The notes under the pieces are model-generated. The model was not told the origin of the DNA, made no database searches, and saw only the letters and a list, made by a program, of their open reading frames with translations. A stretch of 64,000 bases of DNA from Phycisphaerae bacterium (GTDB taxonomy: Bacteria > Planctomycetota > Phycisphaerae > Tepidisphaerales > Tepidisphaeraceae): the NCBI GenBank assembly GCA_030448225.1, contig JAUJNJ010000001.1, forward strand, positions 44,818 to 108,817, read 5' to 3'. The position numbers and the translations under genes are program-made. This document shows positions 37,195-51,333 of the stretch, in pieces; position 1 is the first letter of the stretch; each line of letters starts with the position of its first letter.

Positions 37195-38088
37195 ATGCAG
37201 TTGATCTCATGTCACGACGGCAAGCTACACGCCCTGGGCGAGGCGCGCGCTGCGGGCGGCCGACCCGGCCGGGTCGTTCACGACCAGGCTGGCGGCGGCT
37301 GGACGCGCTGCTGCCCGGCGCGCGTTCGCCCGCGGCGCGTGCACGAACTGCTCACGCGCCGAGGACGGCCTGCCGCTGTTCGTCGCCACGCTCCTTGCGC
37401 GACGCGCGATCCGGGAGGAGGAGGCGGAGTGGGGAGTGGAGAGTGAGGAGTGGGGAGATGAGGAGGTGGTGGAGTGGTCGGGTGGTGGGTGGCGGAGTCG
37501 GAAGGTGGGCCTGCGGTCACCCCCTCCCGTGATGACCTCGGGACTCCACCACTCCACCACTCCACCACCCGACCACGCCTTCACTCCCCACCCCCCGCTC
37601 CTCCCCCCTCCGCCCCGCTCCCTCGTCTGGCTCGACCCGCGGCGGGAGTTGTACCCGCCCGCGCGGCCCGGCGCGGCGTGCCGCTCGAGCGGCTGTTCCT
37701 CGTGCGGTCGCGCATCGCGGAGCAGAACTGGGCCGTGGCCGAGTGCCTGCGGTGCAAGGGCGTGGGCGCGGTGGTGGCCGCCCCGGCCCCGCCTGTCGCG
37801 GGTCGAGGCCGCCGGCTGCAACTGGCGGCCGAACAGGGGGGCGCGGTCGCGCTTGCTGATGCAGCCCCGCCGGCCCGCCTCGTCGGACTACGCCGCCGCC
37901 ACGCGGTGGCTCGTGCGCCCCGCGCCGGGCGGGCGCGGTTCAACGCTGGAGACTTGAACTGCTTCACGGTCACGGAGGACGCGTCGGGGATCCGTCTTCT
38001 TGGAGTACAGCCGTGAGACACATTCTTTGCGCGCGAGCAGCTGGCCGATCGGCCTCGCCAACCGGCGGCTCGCACGGTCGCGGTCTGA
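37195..38088 (+). CDS. imuA: ImuA-like SOS mutasome protein, with a hairpin insert (frameshifted)
   Basis: RecA-related accessory protein of the ImuA-ImuB-DnaE2 translesion mutasome. The start has AAGGGGAAGGG before the ATG and reads MQLISCHDGKLHALGEA. Recognisable parts are LDALLPG, EDGLPLFVATLLARRAI, VWLDPRRELYPPA, RCKGVGAVVAA, VEAxRLQLAAEQGGAVAL, YAAATRWLVRPAPG, and the end LADRPRQPAARTVAV at a TGA (38086-38088). Between LARRAI and SLVWLDPRR sits an in-frame insert of about 65 codons made of a hairpin repeat (37412-37620). Several frame changes lie in the remaining sequence, some at GCGC. The P-loop region is not clear. Confidence 0.8.
37412..37620. repeat. hairpin insert inside imuA (GTGGTGGAGTGG family)
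   Basis: The left arm contains GGAGTGGGGAGTGGAGAGTG then GGTGGTGGAGTGGTCGGGTG. The right arm contains CACCACTCCACCACTCCACC then CCGACCACGCCTTCACTCCC. Flanking imuA codons on both sides share one frame with the insert, and there is no stop inside. Translated, the arms read [10 protein letters not shown] and HHSTTPPPDH. Confidence 0.85.
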
Positions 38089-38097
38089 GGAGCGAAG

Positions 38098-38216
38098 GCA
38101 GGCACGGAGAGCACGGAGGCACGGCGGCACGGAGGAGCGGGAGGGAGGAGCGGAGGAGCAAGGACCTTCCTTCGCGCCCGGGGACGGAGCCCAGCGGCTC
38201 CGCCGCGGAGTCTTCC
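38098..38216 (+). repeat. solitary copy of the left arm of the dnaE2 element
   Basis: Starting 10 bases after the imuA stop, GGCACGG-type repeats lead into GGGGACGGAGCCCAGCGGC then TCCGCCGCGGAGTCTT and ACGAACAGG. The same order occurs in the left arm at 43019-43120. No full right arm follows; a CCTCCGTGCCTCCGTGCCTCC fragment appears at about 40885-40905, beyond imuB. Confidence 0.75.
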
Positions 38217-38800
38217 CGCAGGACGAACAGGCACGGAAGGCAAAACAGAAACGCGAGGGGTACGAAGGGGGACGCCGCGCCCGGCACCGGCGCGGCGCGG
38301 CGCGCGTAACCCGGGGGGACGCCGCCGCCCGTCCGCCGGCTGCCGACGCGGCGAGCCGCGGCGGGTCCGAGCACTCACTCCCTCTCCCCCGTATCGGGGG
38401 AGAGGAGTGAGTGAGGGATCTCGCCACCGGCGCTTGCTGTGAGGGGAGCATCAACGGCAAGATCCTCACACCCTAACCCTCTCCCCGAGTACGGGGGCAG
38501 GGGGACCGAGAGCACCTCACGAACGAGGCGTGATGATCCTCTGGTCACCGGCCATCGCACTTTTGCCACTCCCCTCCCCAGTACGCTGGGGAGAGGGCAG
38601 GGGAGAGGGGATGAGACGTTCCTTCAAATGAAGATGCCGGTCGCCACGGTCCCTCTCCCATACCCTCTGCTCGGATTTCCGAGAAGAGAGCTGCCGCTCA
38701 TCAGACATCAAGCGGCAAATCATCTGCCGCCCAAAGGTGAAGGACCAGCCGAGGACGAGGCGGCCCGCGCGCCGCCGGTCGCTCTCGTTCCGTCGTCGCC
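38217..38800. other. 584-base imuA-imuB spacer full of small hairpins
   Basis: Three hairpins of one family are seen at 38372-38412, about 38477-38502 and about 38567-38604. Each has CCCTCTCCCC-type left arms and GGGGAGAGG-type right arms around a GTAC/GTAT loop. No gene is recognised. Confidence 0.6.
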
Positions 38801-40647
38801 GTGCGCGTCCGCCCGGCGAAGATGATTCGACACGTCCAGCAAGCCGCCGCGGTGGGCGTGCATGACGCCGTCGGTACGGTCGGCAGGCCCGTCGTACCTG
38901 AAGACGGTTCCCCAGCTGGCGCCGCGGGTCGCCGTGCCTTCCGCGCTCCGCGCTCCGCCCCTCCCCTCGTCATCCTCCGCACGATCGCCGACCGGCAGGT
39001 GATCGTCGCGGCGTCGGACAGGGCGGCGGCCTTCGGCGTCCGCCGGGGGGGGGGGCATGACGCTCACCAGGGCCCGCTCGCTCTGCGGCCCGACGTGCGG
39101 CACGCCGAGCAGGACGCGGTCCGCGACGACAAGGCGCTGGTGGCGGCTCGCCCGCCGGATGATGCGCTCAGCCCCGTCGTCGCGATCGGCCGCGACGGCG
39201 ACGGCGACCACGAACACCGGCCGGCGTCGGCGTCGGCGTCGGCGCGCGGGCGGAGGTCGGGCCGAGGCGGGAGGCGCGGGAGGGCGACCCGTCGCGCTCT
39301 TCCTCGACGTCACCGGCTGCGAGCTGTTCGACGGCCTGGACAACCTCGTGCGGCAGGTGCGTGCGGCAGCAGCGGCAATGGGCGTGACGGCGCGCGTGGC
39401 CGTCGCGCCGACGCCCAGGGCGGCGTGGGCGGCGGCGTCGGCCGGCGACGAGGACGGCGCGATCATCGAGGACGACGGCGACGAGCGCACGATCGAGGCC
39501 GCCCTCGCCTCGCTGCCGCCCGCCGCCCTGCGCTGGGGCGCGACGTGGCGGCGGCAGCTGCACCACCTCGGGCTGTCGACGATCGGGCAGGTGATGGAGT
39601 TGCCGCGCGACGTGCTGCCGTCGCGGTTCGGCCACGCGGCTGGGCGAGCGGATCGACCAGGCGATCGGCCGGCTGCCCGAGCCGCTCGTGCCGCTGGAGC
39701 ACGTCGAGACGGTCGAGGCGAAGATCGAGTTCGACGGCTCGGTTGACTCGCTCGAGGCAATCTGGGCCGTCTTCCGCGACCTGCTCGGCCGGACGATCAC
39801 GCAGCTCGCCCGCCGCGGCCGCGGCGCGAGGCGGATCGACGTCGACTTCCTCCAGCACTACGCCCCGCCGATCCGCAAGACGATCCTGCTCTCGCGCTGG
39901 CCGCGACCCGGTGAAGATCTTCGAGTTGTTCCGCTGCGCGCGGAGGGTGGAGGAGGGACGTGGTGGGGTGGTGGAGTGGTGGAGTGGTCGGGTAAGAATC
40001 GGCACGGGCGGCTGCGGGGACGACACACTCCACCCCCACCACTCCACCACTCCACCACCTCCCTCCCTCCCCTTCGAGGGGTTCTCCGGCCTGCGGATCG
40101 TCGTCGCCGTGCACGAGCGGGTGGCGGACGAGCAGGTGCGGCTGCTCGACGGCGAGACCTACGCCGGCCAGCTCGAAGCTCGACCGCCTCGTCGAGCGCT
40201 CTGCGCCCCGCCTCGGCGGCGACGCCGTCGTGCGCCCCCGAGCTCGTCGAGTCGCACGTCCCCGAGCGCGTGGCGGGAAGGAGGGAAGAAGTGGGGAGTG
40301 GGGGAGTGGAGCGTGGGGAGTAGGCGCCTACACCCCACTCCCCCTCCCCACCCCCCACTTCTTCACCCGCGTCCGCGCCGCTCCACCTCCTGCCGGCGCC
40401 CGGTCGAGGTGCGCGTGGTGGCCGAGCCGTGTAACGACCGGGAGGGGCGGCCGATGCAGTTCACCCACGATGGGCGCGTCCACCGGCTCGTCAACGCGCG
40501 GTCGGGCCCGAGCGCATCGCCGGCGAGTGGTGGCGGGCACGACAAGACCCGCGACTACTACGACGTCGCCGAGCCCGCCGGCAAACGCTTCTGGCTCTTC
40601 CGCGTTACCGAGACGGGCGGTGGTACCTGCACAGGGGATTCGCGTGA
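38801..40647 (+). CDS. imuB: ImuB-like Y-family polymerase homologue, with hairpin inserts (frameshifted)
   Basis: Catalytically inactive Y-family homologue that bridges ImuA, the clamp and DnaE2. Readable parts are ILRTIADRQVIVAASDRAAA then FGVRRGMTLTRARSLCG, LFLDVTGCELFDGLDNLV, RVAVAPTPRAAWAAA, RWGATWRRQLHHLGLSTIGQ, PVKIFELFRCA, GFSGLRIVVAVHERVADEQV, and VEVRVVAEPCNDREGRPMQF. It ends with DYYDVAEPAGKRFWLFRVTE then TGRWYLH, and a TGA at 40645-40647. The exact start is uncertain because the N-terminal 40 codons are not family-like. Two hairpin repeats lie inside (39941-40078 and 40284-40363), and at least five frame changes occur. Confidence 0.82.
39941..40078. repeat. hairpin insert inside imuB, first (GTGGTGGAGTGG family)
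   Basis: GGTGGTGGAGTGGTGGAGTG pairs with CACTCCACCACTCCACCACC; the outer ends GGAGGGTGGAGGAGGGA and TCCCTCCCTCCCC also pair. It sits between FELFRCA and GFSGLRIVVAV, and one frame runs through it without a stop, reading GGVVEWWSGRV and HHSTTPPPP. Confidence 0.85.
40284..40363. repeat. hairpin insert inside imuB, second
   Basis: GAAGAAGTGGGGAGTGGGGG pairs with CCCCCACTTCTTC and its neighbours around a GTAGGCGCCTAC apex. It falls between SHVPERVA and VEVRVVAEP. A TAG at 40321 in one frame and a frame change mean that this insert is not cleanly open. Confidence 0.8.
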
Positions 40648-40741
40648 CGCACGCGAGGTGTGTGGTGCGTCGAACGCGCGGCGGTAGCTCGATCTCGTCC
40701 AATGGGAGCGACGAGCGTGTCCTTTCCACCAATCCGTCAGT

Positions 40742-40798
40742 AGTCGCTTGCGTCTTCACGATTCTCCGCAGTTTTGAGTCGCGAAGACGCAAGCGACT
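40742..40798. repeat. perfect 16-bp inverted repeat between imuB and dnaE2
   Basis: AGTCGCTTGCGTCTTC (40742-40757) and GAAGACGCAAGCGACT (40783-40798) are exact reverse complements with a 25-base loop. It could act as a terminator or processing site between the two genes. A CCTCCGTGCCTCCGTGCC fragment follows near 40885. Confidence 0.85.
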
Positions 40799-40939
40799 CA
40801 CCGCACGGTGGCAATGAGAGCGTCCCGCTCGCGCGTGCGCCGAACTCATTGTGTCGTCGAGCATGACCCGCGCGCAATTCCTCCGTGCCTCCGTGCCTCC
40901 TGTAGATCCCCACCCGCGCTACGACAACCTCGCACCCCC

Positions 40940-45688
<4,749 letters not shown>

Positions 45689-45696
45689 GTGGAGAG

Positions 45697-45956
45697 CTCA
45701 CACGGAGAGCACGGAGGAGAGGGTGGAGGGTGGAGGGTGGAGGAAGACGTGCGGCTTCTAAATGGCCTCCGGATCGCTGGGATCTCCCGTGGCCGGCGCG
45801 ACAGACGCGAGAGATCCTTCGCTGCGCTCAGGATGACACGAACTGTTGTGCCCGTACTTTTGGAAGCCCTTAGAGCCGCATGCGCACTTCGGCCTCCCAC
45901 CCTCCACCCCCCACCCTCGCATTTCCTCTCCGTGCCCTCCGTGGTCTCCGTGGTGA
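45697..45956. repeat. long hairpin after dnaE2 with a second repeat nested inside
   Basis: The outer arms are CACGGAGAGCACGGAGGAGA plus GGTGGAGGGTGGAGGGTGG, and CCACCCTCCACCCCCCACCC plus TCCGTGCCCTCCGTGG. The inner part (about 45776-45838) carries GATCTCCCG and GAGATCCTTCGCTGCGCTCA then GGATGAC, a one-sided copy of the family at 52464-52544. Together with the flanks it fills the 422-base gap before the DHH gene. Confidence 0.8.
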
Positions 45957-46110
45957 CACCCCTCCTCCGCCGCCCGCGCCGGACCCGTCGGATTATCGGG
46001 CCGGGGAATTCCCCACTCATGTCGCGCGGGCCGGCGGACGATGAGAAGGCCGGCCCTCCCGATACCGGACTCCCCCGACGGATCGGGGGCGCGATATACG
46101 CGGCGCCCAC

Positions 46111-47211
46111 TTGACCGCGTTCGTCAATTCCTGCGTGGAGGCTGTGGCCGGGTCGGCCTCGTCGGTCGAGCGCCGCGCCCGCGGCAAGCCGCGCGCCCGC
46201 AAGCTGCTCAAGCTCCTGCACGGCCGGCGCAACGTCCTGATCACGACCCACGAGCACCCCGACCCCGACGCGCTGGCCAGCAGCCTGGGCCTGCGCCGCC
46301 TGCTCGAGGCGAAGCTGCCGGCGGGCGCGAAGGTCAACATCTCGCTTAAGGGGCAGATGGGCGGCGGCGTCAACGACGTGTTCGTCCGCCACAGCAACTT
46401 CGACCTGCTCCCCTGGGACGACGCCAAGCTCGCCGAGTACGACGCGATCATCCTGCTCGACACCCAGCCGCTGTTCGCCTACAGCCCGCTGCCGGCGGGC
46501 GTCGAGCCGACGGCGGTGATCGACCACCACCGCGGCCGGGGGCGCAACCCGCGGTGCCCGTTCTGCGACGTCCGCACCGACGTGGGCGCGACGGCGTCGA
46601 TCATCTTCAGCTACTTCCTCGAGCTCGACGTGCCGATCGACCCCGCGCTGGCGGCGACGCTGCTGTACGCGATCGAGACCGACCTCGCCGGCGCCGCCGG
46701 CACGCCGGGGGAGCTCGACAACGTCGCGCTCTCGCACCTGACGCTCGTCGCCGACACGCGCAAGCTCTACCAGATGCGCTACGCGCCGCTGCCGCAGAGC
46801 TTCTACGTCGCGTTCCACGAGGGGCTGGAGAACGCGTTCTTCTGGGAGGGGTCGCTCATGTCGCACCTGACCCACATCGACTCGCTCGAGAAGCCGGCGG
46901 TGCTCGCCGACTTCCTCCTGCGGTTCGACAAGGCGAAGTGGGCGCTGGTGACGGCGTACCACGAGAACAAGCTGCTGCTGAGCCTCCGCACCGACACCGC
47001 CAGCACCCTGCCCGCGGCCGACCTGATGAAGCGCCTGCTCCGCGGCATCGGCGACGGCGGCGGGCACCGCACGAAGGCGGGCGGCCTGATCAAGCTGACG
47101 ACCGGCAGCGACGCCGAGGTCGAGAAGTTCCGCAAGGTCGTCCGCCGCCGCTACCTCCGCTCGCTCGGCATCAAGCCCACCCGCGGCGCCCGCCTCGTGC
47201 CGCAGGGATGA
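46111..47211 (+). CDS. DHH-family phosphoesterase (NrnA-like)
   Basis: A DHH/DHHA1 protein of about 360 residues, uninterrupted. It has VLITTHEHPDPDALASSLGL (motif I with DPD), IILLDTQPLFAY (motif II), AVIDHHRGRG (DHH motif III), GATASIIFSYFLEL, LYAIETDLAG (motif IV), and the C-terminal DHHA1 glycine motif GDGGGHRTKAGG. Members degrade nanoRNA or c-di-nucleotides or dephosphorylate pAp. The start is TTG or GTG; the region before KLLKLLHGRRNVL is not family-like, so the true start may be as late as 46135. Confidence 0.85.
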   Translation: MTAFVNSCVEAVAGSASSVERRARGKPRARKLLKLLHGRRNVLITTHEHPDPDALASSLGLRRLLEAKLPAGAKVNISLKGQMGGGVNDVFVRHSNFDLLPWDDAKLAEYDAIILLDTQPLFAYSPLPAGVEPTAVIDHHRGRGRNPRCPFCDVRTDVGATASIIFSYFLELDVPIDPALAATLLYAIETDLAGAAGTPGELDNVALSHLTLVADTRKLYQMRYAPLPQSFYVAFHEGLENAFFWEGSLMSHLTHIDSLEKPAVLADFLLRFDKAKWALVTAYHENKLLLSLRTDTASTLPAADLMKRLLRGIGDGGGHRTKAGGLIKLTTGSDAEVEKFRKVVRRRYLRSLGIKPTRGARLVPQG

Positions 47212-47328
47212 CGAGCTGACAAGGTGACAAGGTGAGTGGGTGACAAGGTGACGAAGGCGAGGAGCGTAGTCCGCCTTTGCCTTCGTCACCTTGTCACCCC
47301 CTCACCCCTTCACCTTGTCATCCTCCCC
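47212..47328. repeat. hairpin before der (GTGACAAGGTGA family)
   Basis: GCTGACAAGGTGACAAGGTG and GGTGACAAGGTGACGAAGGC (left, 47217-47263) pair with GCCTTCGTCACCTTGTCACC and CACCTTGTCATCC (right, 47278-47326). It starts immediately after the stop of the DHH gene. Confidence 0.87.
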
Positions 47329-47370
47329 TCTTCAGACAACGCCTGCTTCGCAAACCACGCCCGCCCCCTC

Positions 47371-47376
47371 TACAAT
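47371..47376 (+). promoter_or_regulatory. TACAAT -10-like box close to the der start
   Basis: TACAAT ends 6 bases before the der ATG; a weak TTCGCA lies 18 bases further upstream. A transcript from here would be almost leaderless. Confidence 0.35.
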
Positions 47377-47382
47377 CCCCGA

Positions 47383-48960
47383 ATGCCCCCTCTCCCCGTC
47401 GTCGCGATCGTCGGCCGGCCCAACGTCGGCAAGAGCAGCCTGCTCAACGCCTTGGTCGGCAAGCGCATCAGCATCGTGCAGGACATGCCCGGCGTCACGC
47501 GCGACCGGATCTCCACGCCCCTCAACGTCAACGGCCGCTACGTCGAGATCATGGACACCGGCGGCTACGGGTTCGTTGACCCCGACGCGCTCACGGAGCA
47601 CATCAAGCACCAGATCGAGCTGGCGATGGCCCAGGCGCAGCTCGTGCTGTTCGTTGTCGACACCCACGACGGGCTCACCAGCGCCGACGAGCAGATCGCC
47701 TCGCTCCTGCGCCGCAAGAACATCAAGACCGTGCTCGTGGCGAACAAGGACGACGGCGAGCGGCTCGACGCGAACCTCGGCGAGTTCGCGCGGCTCGGGT
47801 TCGGCACGCCGATCGGCGTGTCGGCGATGAACGACCGCAACGTCGGCGAGCTGACGCGCGTCATCGAGGACAACGTCGACCTGTCCGCCGCCCCGACCGA
47901 GGTGCCGCCGCCGGAGATGCTGGTGGCGATCGTCGGCAAGCGCAACGCCGGCAAGAGCACGCTCGTCAACTCGATCGCCGAGATCTACGAGGGGCACGGC
48001 GACCGCGTGATCGTCTCGGAGATCCCCGGCACGACGCGCGACAGCGTCGACGTCCGCTTCGAGAAGGAGGGCAAGGCCATGACCGTGATCGACACGGCGG
48101 GCGTGCGCAAGCGGCGGCACATGGTGACGAACGACATCGAGTTCTACAGCTTCCACCGCGCCGAGCGCTCGATCCGCCGGGCCGACGTCGTGCTCATCCT
48201 GATCGACGCGACCGAGCCGGTGAGCGACCCGGACAAGAAGCTGGCGCACTACGTCGCCGAGCACCACAAGCCGGTGGTGATCGTCGTGAACAAGTGGGAC
48301 CTGGCGAAGGAGACGCTCCAGCAGCAGTCCAAGGAACAGGGCGGCAAGTTCGACGACCACGGAATCATGGAGGAGTACCGCAAGTACCTCGACGAGGAGC
48401 TGAAGCACCTCGACTACGCGCCGATCGCGTTCACGACCGCGAAGGAAGGGCGTAACGTGCAGGCGGTGGTCGACCTCGCGCAGCACCTCTACAAGCAGGC
48501 GAACGAGCGCGTGACCACGAGCAAGTTAAACGAGGCGATCGAGCAGATCATGACCGAGCGCAAGCCGAGCACCGCCAGCGGCCGGCGGGCGCGGATCTAC
48601 TACGCGACGCAGACGGACGTCGCGCCGCCGACGATCGTGCTGTTCGTGAACAACCCGCTCTACTTCAACGAGACGTACCAGCGGTTCATGATCAACCGCT
48701 TCCGCGAGCTGCTCCCCTACGGCGAGGTCCCGATCCGCCTCCAGCTCCGCGGCCGCGAGCGCGGTAAGGGCCCCGGCCCCGCCGGCTCGATCGACGACGC
48801 CGCCGACCGCCAGCGCCCCACGCGGCGCGGCCCCACGCCGACGGCCAAGGTCCGCACGAGCAGCAACCCCCGCCGCCCGATCCCAAAGGGCAAGGCCGCC
48901 CCGAAGGGCAAACCCGCGCCCAAGGGCCGCCCCGCCGGCGGCCGTCCGAGGCCGCGGTAA
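47383..48960 (+). CDS. der: ribosome biogenesis GTPase Der (EngA)
   Basis: A double-GTPase needed for 50S subunit assembly; 525 residues, uninterrupted. The first G domain has GRPNVGKSSLLNAL (G1), DTGGYG (G3) and NKDDGE (G4, slightly unlike NKxD-G). The second has GKRNAGKSTLVNSI (G1), GTTRDSVDV (G2), DTAGVRKRRH (G3) and VNKWDLAK (G4). A C-terminal KH-like domain follows (IYYATQTDVAPPTIVLFVNN). The last about 60 residues form a Lys/Pro/Arg-rich extension that is longer than usual and probably contacts rRNA. Confidence 0.96.
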   Translation: MPPLPVVAIVGRPNVGKSSLLNALVGKRISIVQDMPGVTRDRISTPLNVNGRYVEIMDTGGYGFVDPDALTEHIKHQIELAMAQAQLVLFVVDTHDGLTSADEQIASLLRRKNIKTVLVANKDDGERLDANLGEFARLGFGTPIGVSAMNDRNVGELTRVIEDNVDLSAAPTEVPPPEMLVAIVGKRNAGKSTLVNSIAEIYEGHGDRVIVSEIPGTTRDSVDVRFEKEGKAMTVIDTAGVRKRRHMVTNDIEFYSFHRAERSIRRADVVLILIDATEPVSDPDKKLAHYVAEHHKPVVIVVNKWDLAKETLQQQSKEQGGKFDDHGIMEEYRKYLDEELKHLDYAPIAFTTAKEGRNVQAVVDLAQHLYKQANERVTTSKLNEAIEQIMTERKPSTASGRRARIYYATQTDVAPPTIVLFVNNPLYFNETYQRFMINRFRELLPYGEVPIRLQLRGRERGKGPGPAGSIDDAADRQRPTRRGPTPTAKVRTSSNPRRPIPKGKAAPKGKPAPKGRPAGGRPRPR

Positions 48961-49202
48961 CCCGGCATCGCCTCGCACGCGTACCCGACACGCGCTCACA
49001 TCCCAGTTAAACGACATGGGCTCGGCGGCGAGGATTATCGATAGTTTGCTATAACTATTGCCCCTAGTCCGGCGGCGGCGGCGGTGTTGGTGTGGTTCGC
49101 AACGATGGCGATGCTAGCACCGCACGGGGAACGGCGTGGTGGGCGCTTGCGGTTTTGCCGCGTCGGCGCGCTGGTGAATACGGGTAGCACGTTGAACCCG
49201 AG

Positions 49203-50540
49203 CTACCGCCCCGTCCCCGCCAACGGCGCCGGCGCCGCCGGGGTCACCGGCACGAGTTCTAGTTCCGGGTACCAGAACTTCATCACGCCCCAGGGCAGGT
49301 CGTCCTCGACGACCGCCGGCGCGAGGCGGCGGCCGCGGTATTCCTTGCGGCCGGTCACGGCGACGCCGTCGAGGCTCCAGCCGGTGCCGGTGTCGTTGTC
49401 GACGAACGCGGCGGCCGGGTTCTTCGCGTCGCGCGTCGGGCGGAACATCGGCACGAGGTCGTCCTCCACGCGCCGGTCGAACGCGCGGATCACGCCCGAG
49501 CGCGGGTCGCGGAACACGAGCAGTCCGGTCTTGCCGGCGCGAAGGTTGACCGGCACCGCCCCCACCTGCTCGGCCCGGATCGCGACGAATTTCCCGCCGA
49601 TGCCCACGAGCGAGACCCTCGCTTCGGCGGGCAGGCCGGCGATGTCGCCGGACCGCGCCCGTGCGGGGATGAACGCCGCGATCGCGCGTGCCGCGCCGTC
49701 GCCGGCCGGCGGCACCATCACGCGCGTGTCGGCGTTGAGCGCCCGCCACTGCTTCCACGTCATCTTCCGCGTCTCGATCGTCGCCCCGAGGCCCGCGGGC
49801 CGCTTGCCGTCGGGCGTCTGGCCGGTCAGCGCGTTGATGAACTGGCCGAGGCGCGTGTCGTACAGCAGCAGCGCCCCGGCCGGGGCGGAGACGAGTTCCA
49901 CGTCACGCGCCTTGAGTTGCCGGTCCGCCATCGCCGCGACGGCCCGCTCCGACGCGGCCGACCACATCAGCACCATCCGCTGGTCGTGCTCGGCCTGCAC
50001 GACCACCGGGGCCCGCGCCAGCGCGGCGTTCGGGTACGCGTAGGCCGTGCCGTTGAAGATCAGCCCGACGACCGGGTCGCCGTCCCGCATGAACGCCGCC
50101 GCCCCGTCCGCGTCGACGAACTCCGGCCGGTCGAGGACGAGCATCGGCTTGAGCGGGTTGTTGACGAACCCGTGGACGAACAGCGCCAGCACCGGCCCCA
50201 GCCCGATCAGCCACCACGCCCGCCTGCGGCCCGAGATGACGAGCCCGATCAGCGCGACGCAGAGCAGCAGCGACGCCACCCCGAGCGGCCACTGGAGCCG
50301 GCGGGCGAGCAGGATCACGTCCAGACCGATCGAGCCGGCCGCCGCCCACCGCGGGTCGGTCCCGTACGCGACGACGGCGGCGGCGACCACGGCCACCGTG
50401 ATCACGGCGAGCGGGGGCGTCATCGGCGCCGGCGCGTCCGGCCCGCCCGGCGTGACGCGGGCGCCCCGGCGGCCGTAAGCGGCCGGGCGGGCGGGCGATG
50501 CAGTTTCAGGTGCCGCGGTCACGTTTCTTCCATCGTCCAT
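49203..50540 (-). CDS. DUF3179-containing membrane protein
   Basis: A 445-residue protein. The N-terminal part has three to four hydrophobic segments (LAVITVAVVAAAVVAYGT, LGVASLLLCVALIGLVIS, WWLIGLGPVLALFVHGFV). The rest is a DUF3179 domain with VDADGAAAFMRDGDPVVGLI, YAYPNAALARAPVV, GALLLYDTRLGQFINALTGQ and SGWSLDGVAVTG-like parts. DUF3179 proteins are common in planctomycetes and halophilic archaea; their function is not known. The start is 41 bases from the divergent ABC gene, so the two promoters must overlap. The convergent 3' space to der holds nothing notable. Confidence 0.82.
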   Translation of the reverse strand: MDDGRNVTAAPETASPARPAAYGRRGARVTPGGPDAPAPMTPPLAVITVAVVAAAVVAYGTDPRWAAAGSIGLDVILLARRLQWPLGVASLLLCVALIGLVISGRRRAWWLIGLGPVLALFVHGFVNNPLKPMLVLDRPEFVDADGAAAFMRDGDPVVGLIFNGTAYAYPNAALARAPVVVQAEHDQRMVLMWSAASERAVAAMADRQLKARDVELVSAPAGALLLYDTRLGQFINALTGQTPDGKRPAGLGATIETRKMTWKQWRALNADTRVMVPPAGDGAARAIAAFIPARARSGDIAGLPAEARVSLVGIGGKFVAIRAEQVGAVPVNLRAGKTGLLVFRDPRSGVIRAFDRRVEDDLVPMFRPTRDAKNPAAAFVDNDTGTGWSLDGVAVTGRKEYRGRRLAPAVVEDDLPWGVMKFWYPELELVPVTPAAPAPLAGTGR

Positions 50541-50581
50541 CGCGCTTCAACATCCCCAGCCGGATCGACTAATATGGGTCC

Positions 50582-51304
50582 GTGCCCTTCGTCGCGTCCG
50601 TCCACAACCTCAGCAAGATCTACCGTAAGCCCGGCACCTCCGTCGAGGTGGCCGCCCTGCGCTCCGCCAGCATCGACTTCGAGGAGGGGGAGTTCACCGC
50701 CATCATGGGCTCCAGCGGCTCGGGCAAGAGCACGCTGATGAACATCCTCGGCTGCCTCGACCGCCCCACCACCGGCAGCTACATCCTCGGCGACGTCGAC
50801 GTCAGCCAGCTTCCCGACGACGACCTCAGCGACATCCGCAGCCGCCGGATCGGCTTCATTTTTCAGAACTTCAACCTCATCCAGCAGTTGACGGTGCTGG
50901 AGAACCTCGAGGTGCCGCTGTTCTACCAGGGCATCCCGCCGCACGACCGCCGGGCCCGAGCAATCGAGATGGCCGGCCGGGTCGGACTCGAGCAGCGGAT
51001 GCACCACCGCCCCACCGAACTGTCGGGCGGGCAGCAGCAGCGCGTCTGCATCGCCAGCGCGATCATCACCAACCCCCTGCTGCTGATGTCCGACGAGCCG
51101 ACCGGCAACATCGACAGCCGGACCGGGCAGGCGATCCTCGAACTGTTCGACTAGCTCGTGGCGGCCGGCAAGACGATCATCATGGTCACCCACGACCCGA
51201 GCATCGCCGGCCGCTGCCACCGCGTGATCCGCCTCCAGGACGGCCTGATCGTCGCCGACGAACGCGGCGGCCGCGGCGCGCCGCAGATGGCCGCCGCGCA
51301 TTAG
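50582..51304 (+). CDS. LolD/MacB-type ABC transporter ATPase with an internal TAG
   Basis: ABC ATPase with the Walker A GSSGSGKSTLMNILG, the Q-loop FIFQNFNLIQQ, the signature ELSGGQQQRVCIASAI, and Walker B LLLMSDEPTGNIDS. A TAG at 51152-51154 follows ILELFD. The same frame continues as LVAAGKTIIMVTHDPSIAGR (switch His in VTHD) and VIRLQDGLIVADE to a stop at 51302. The codon replaces what is usually Glu or Arg here, so full-length protein needs readthrough or the base is an error (GAG to TAG). Without the tail the switch histidine is lost and ATPase activity should fail. Start GTG at 50582. No permease gene is adjacent. Confidence 0.85.
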
Positions 51305-51333
51305 GCCGGTGTAGCCTCCAAAGGATGAGAACC

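Noticed and set aside
47332..48486. 384-codon minus-strand ORF opposite der
   Set aside because: Shadow frame of der; no domain pattern.
48961..49202. A tRNA or small RNA gene in the der-DUF3179 gap
   Set aside because: No cloverleaf or TTCGAATC-type T-loop is found; only a tiny ATAGT/ACTAT pair.
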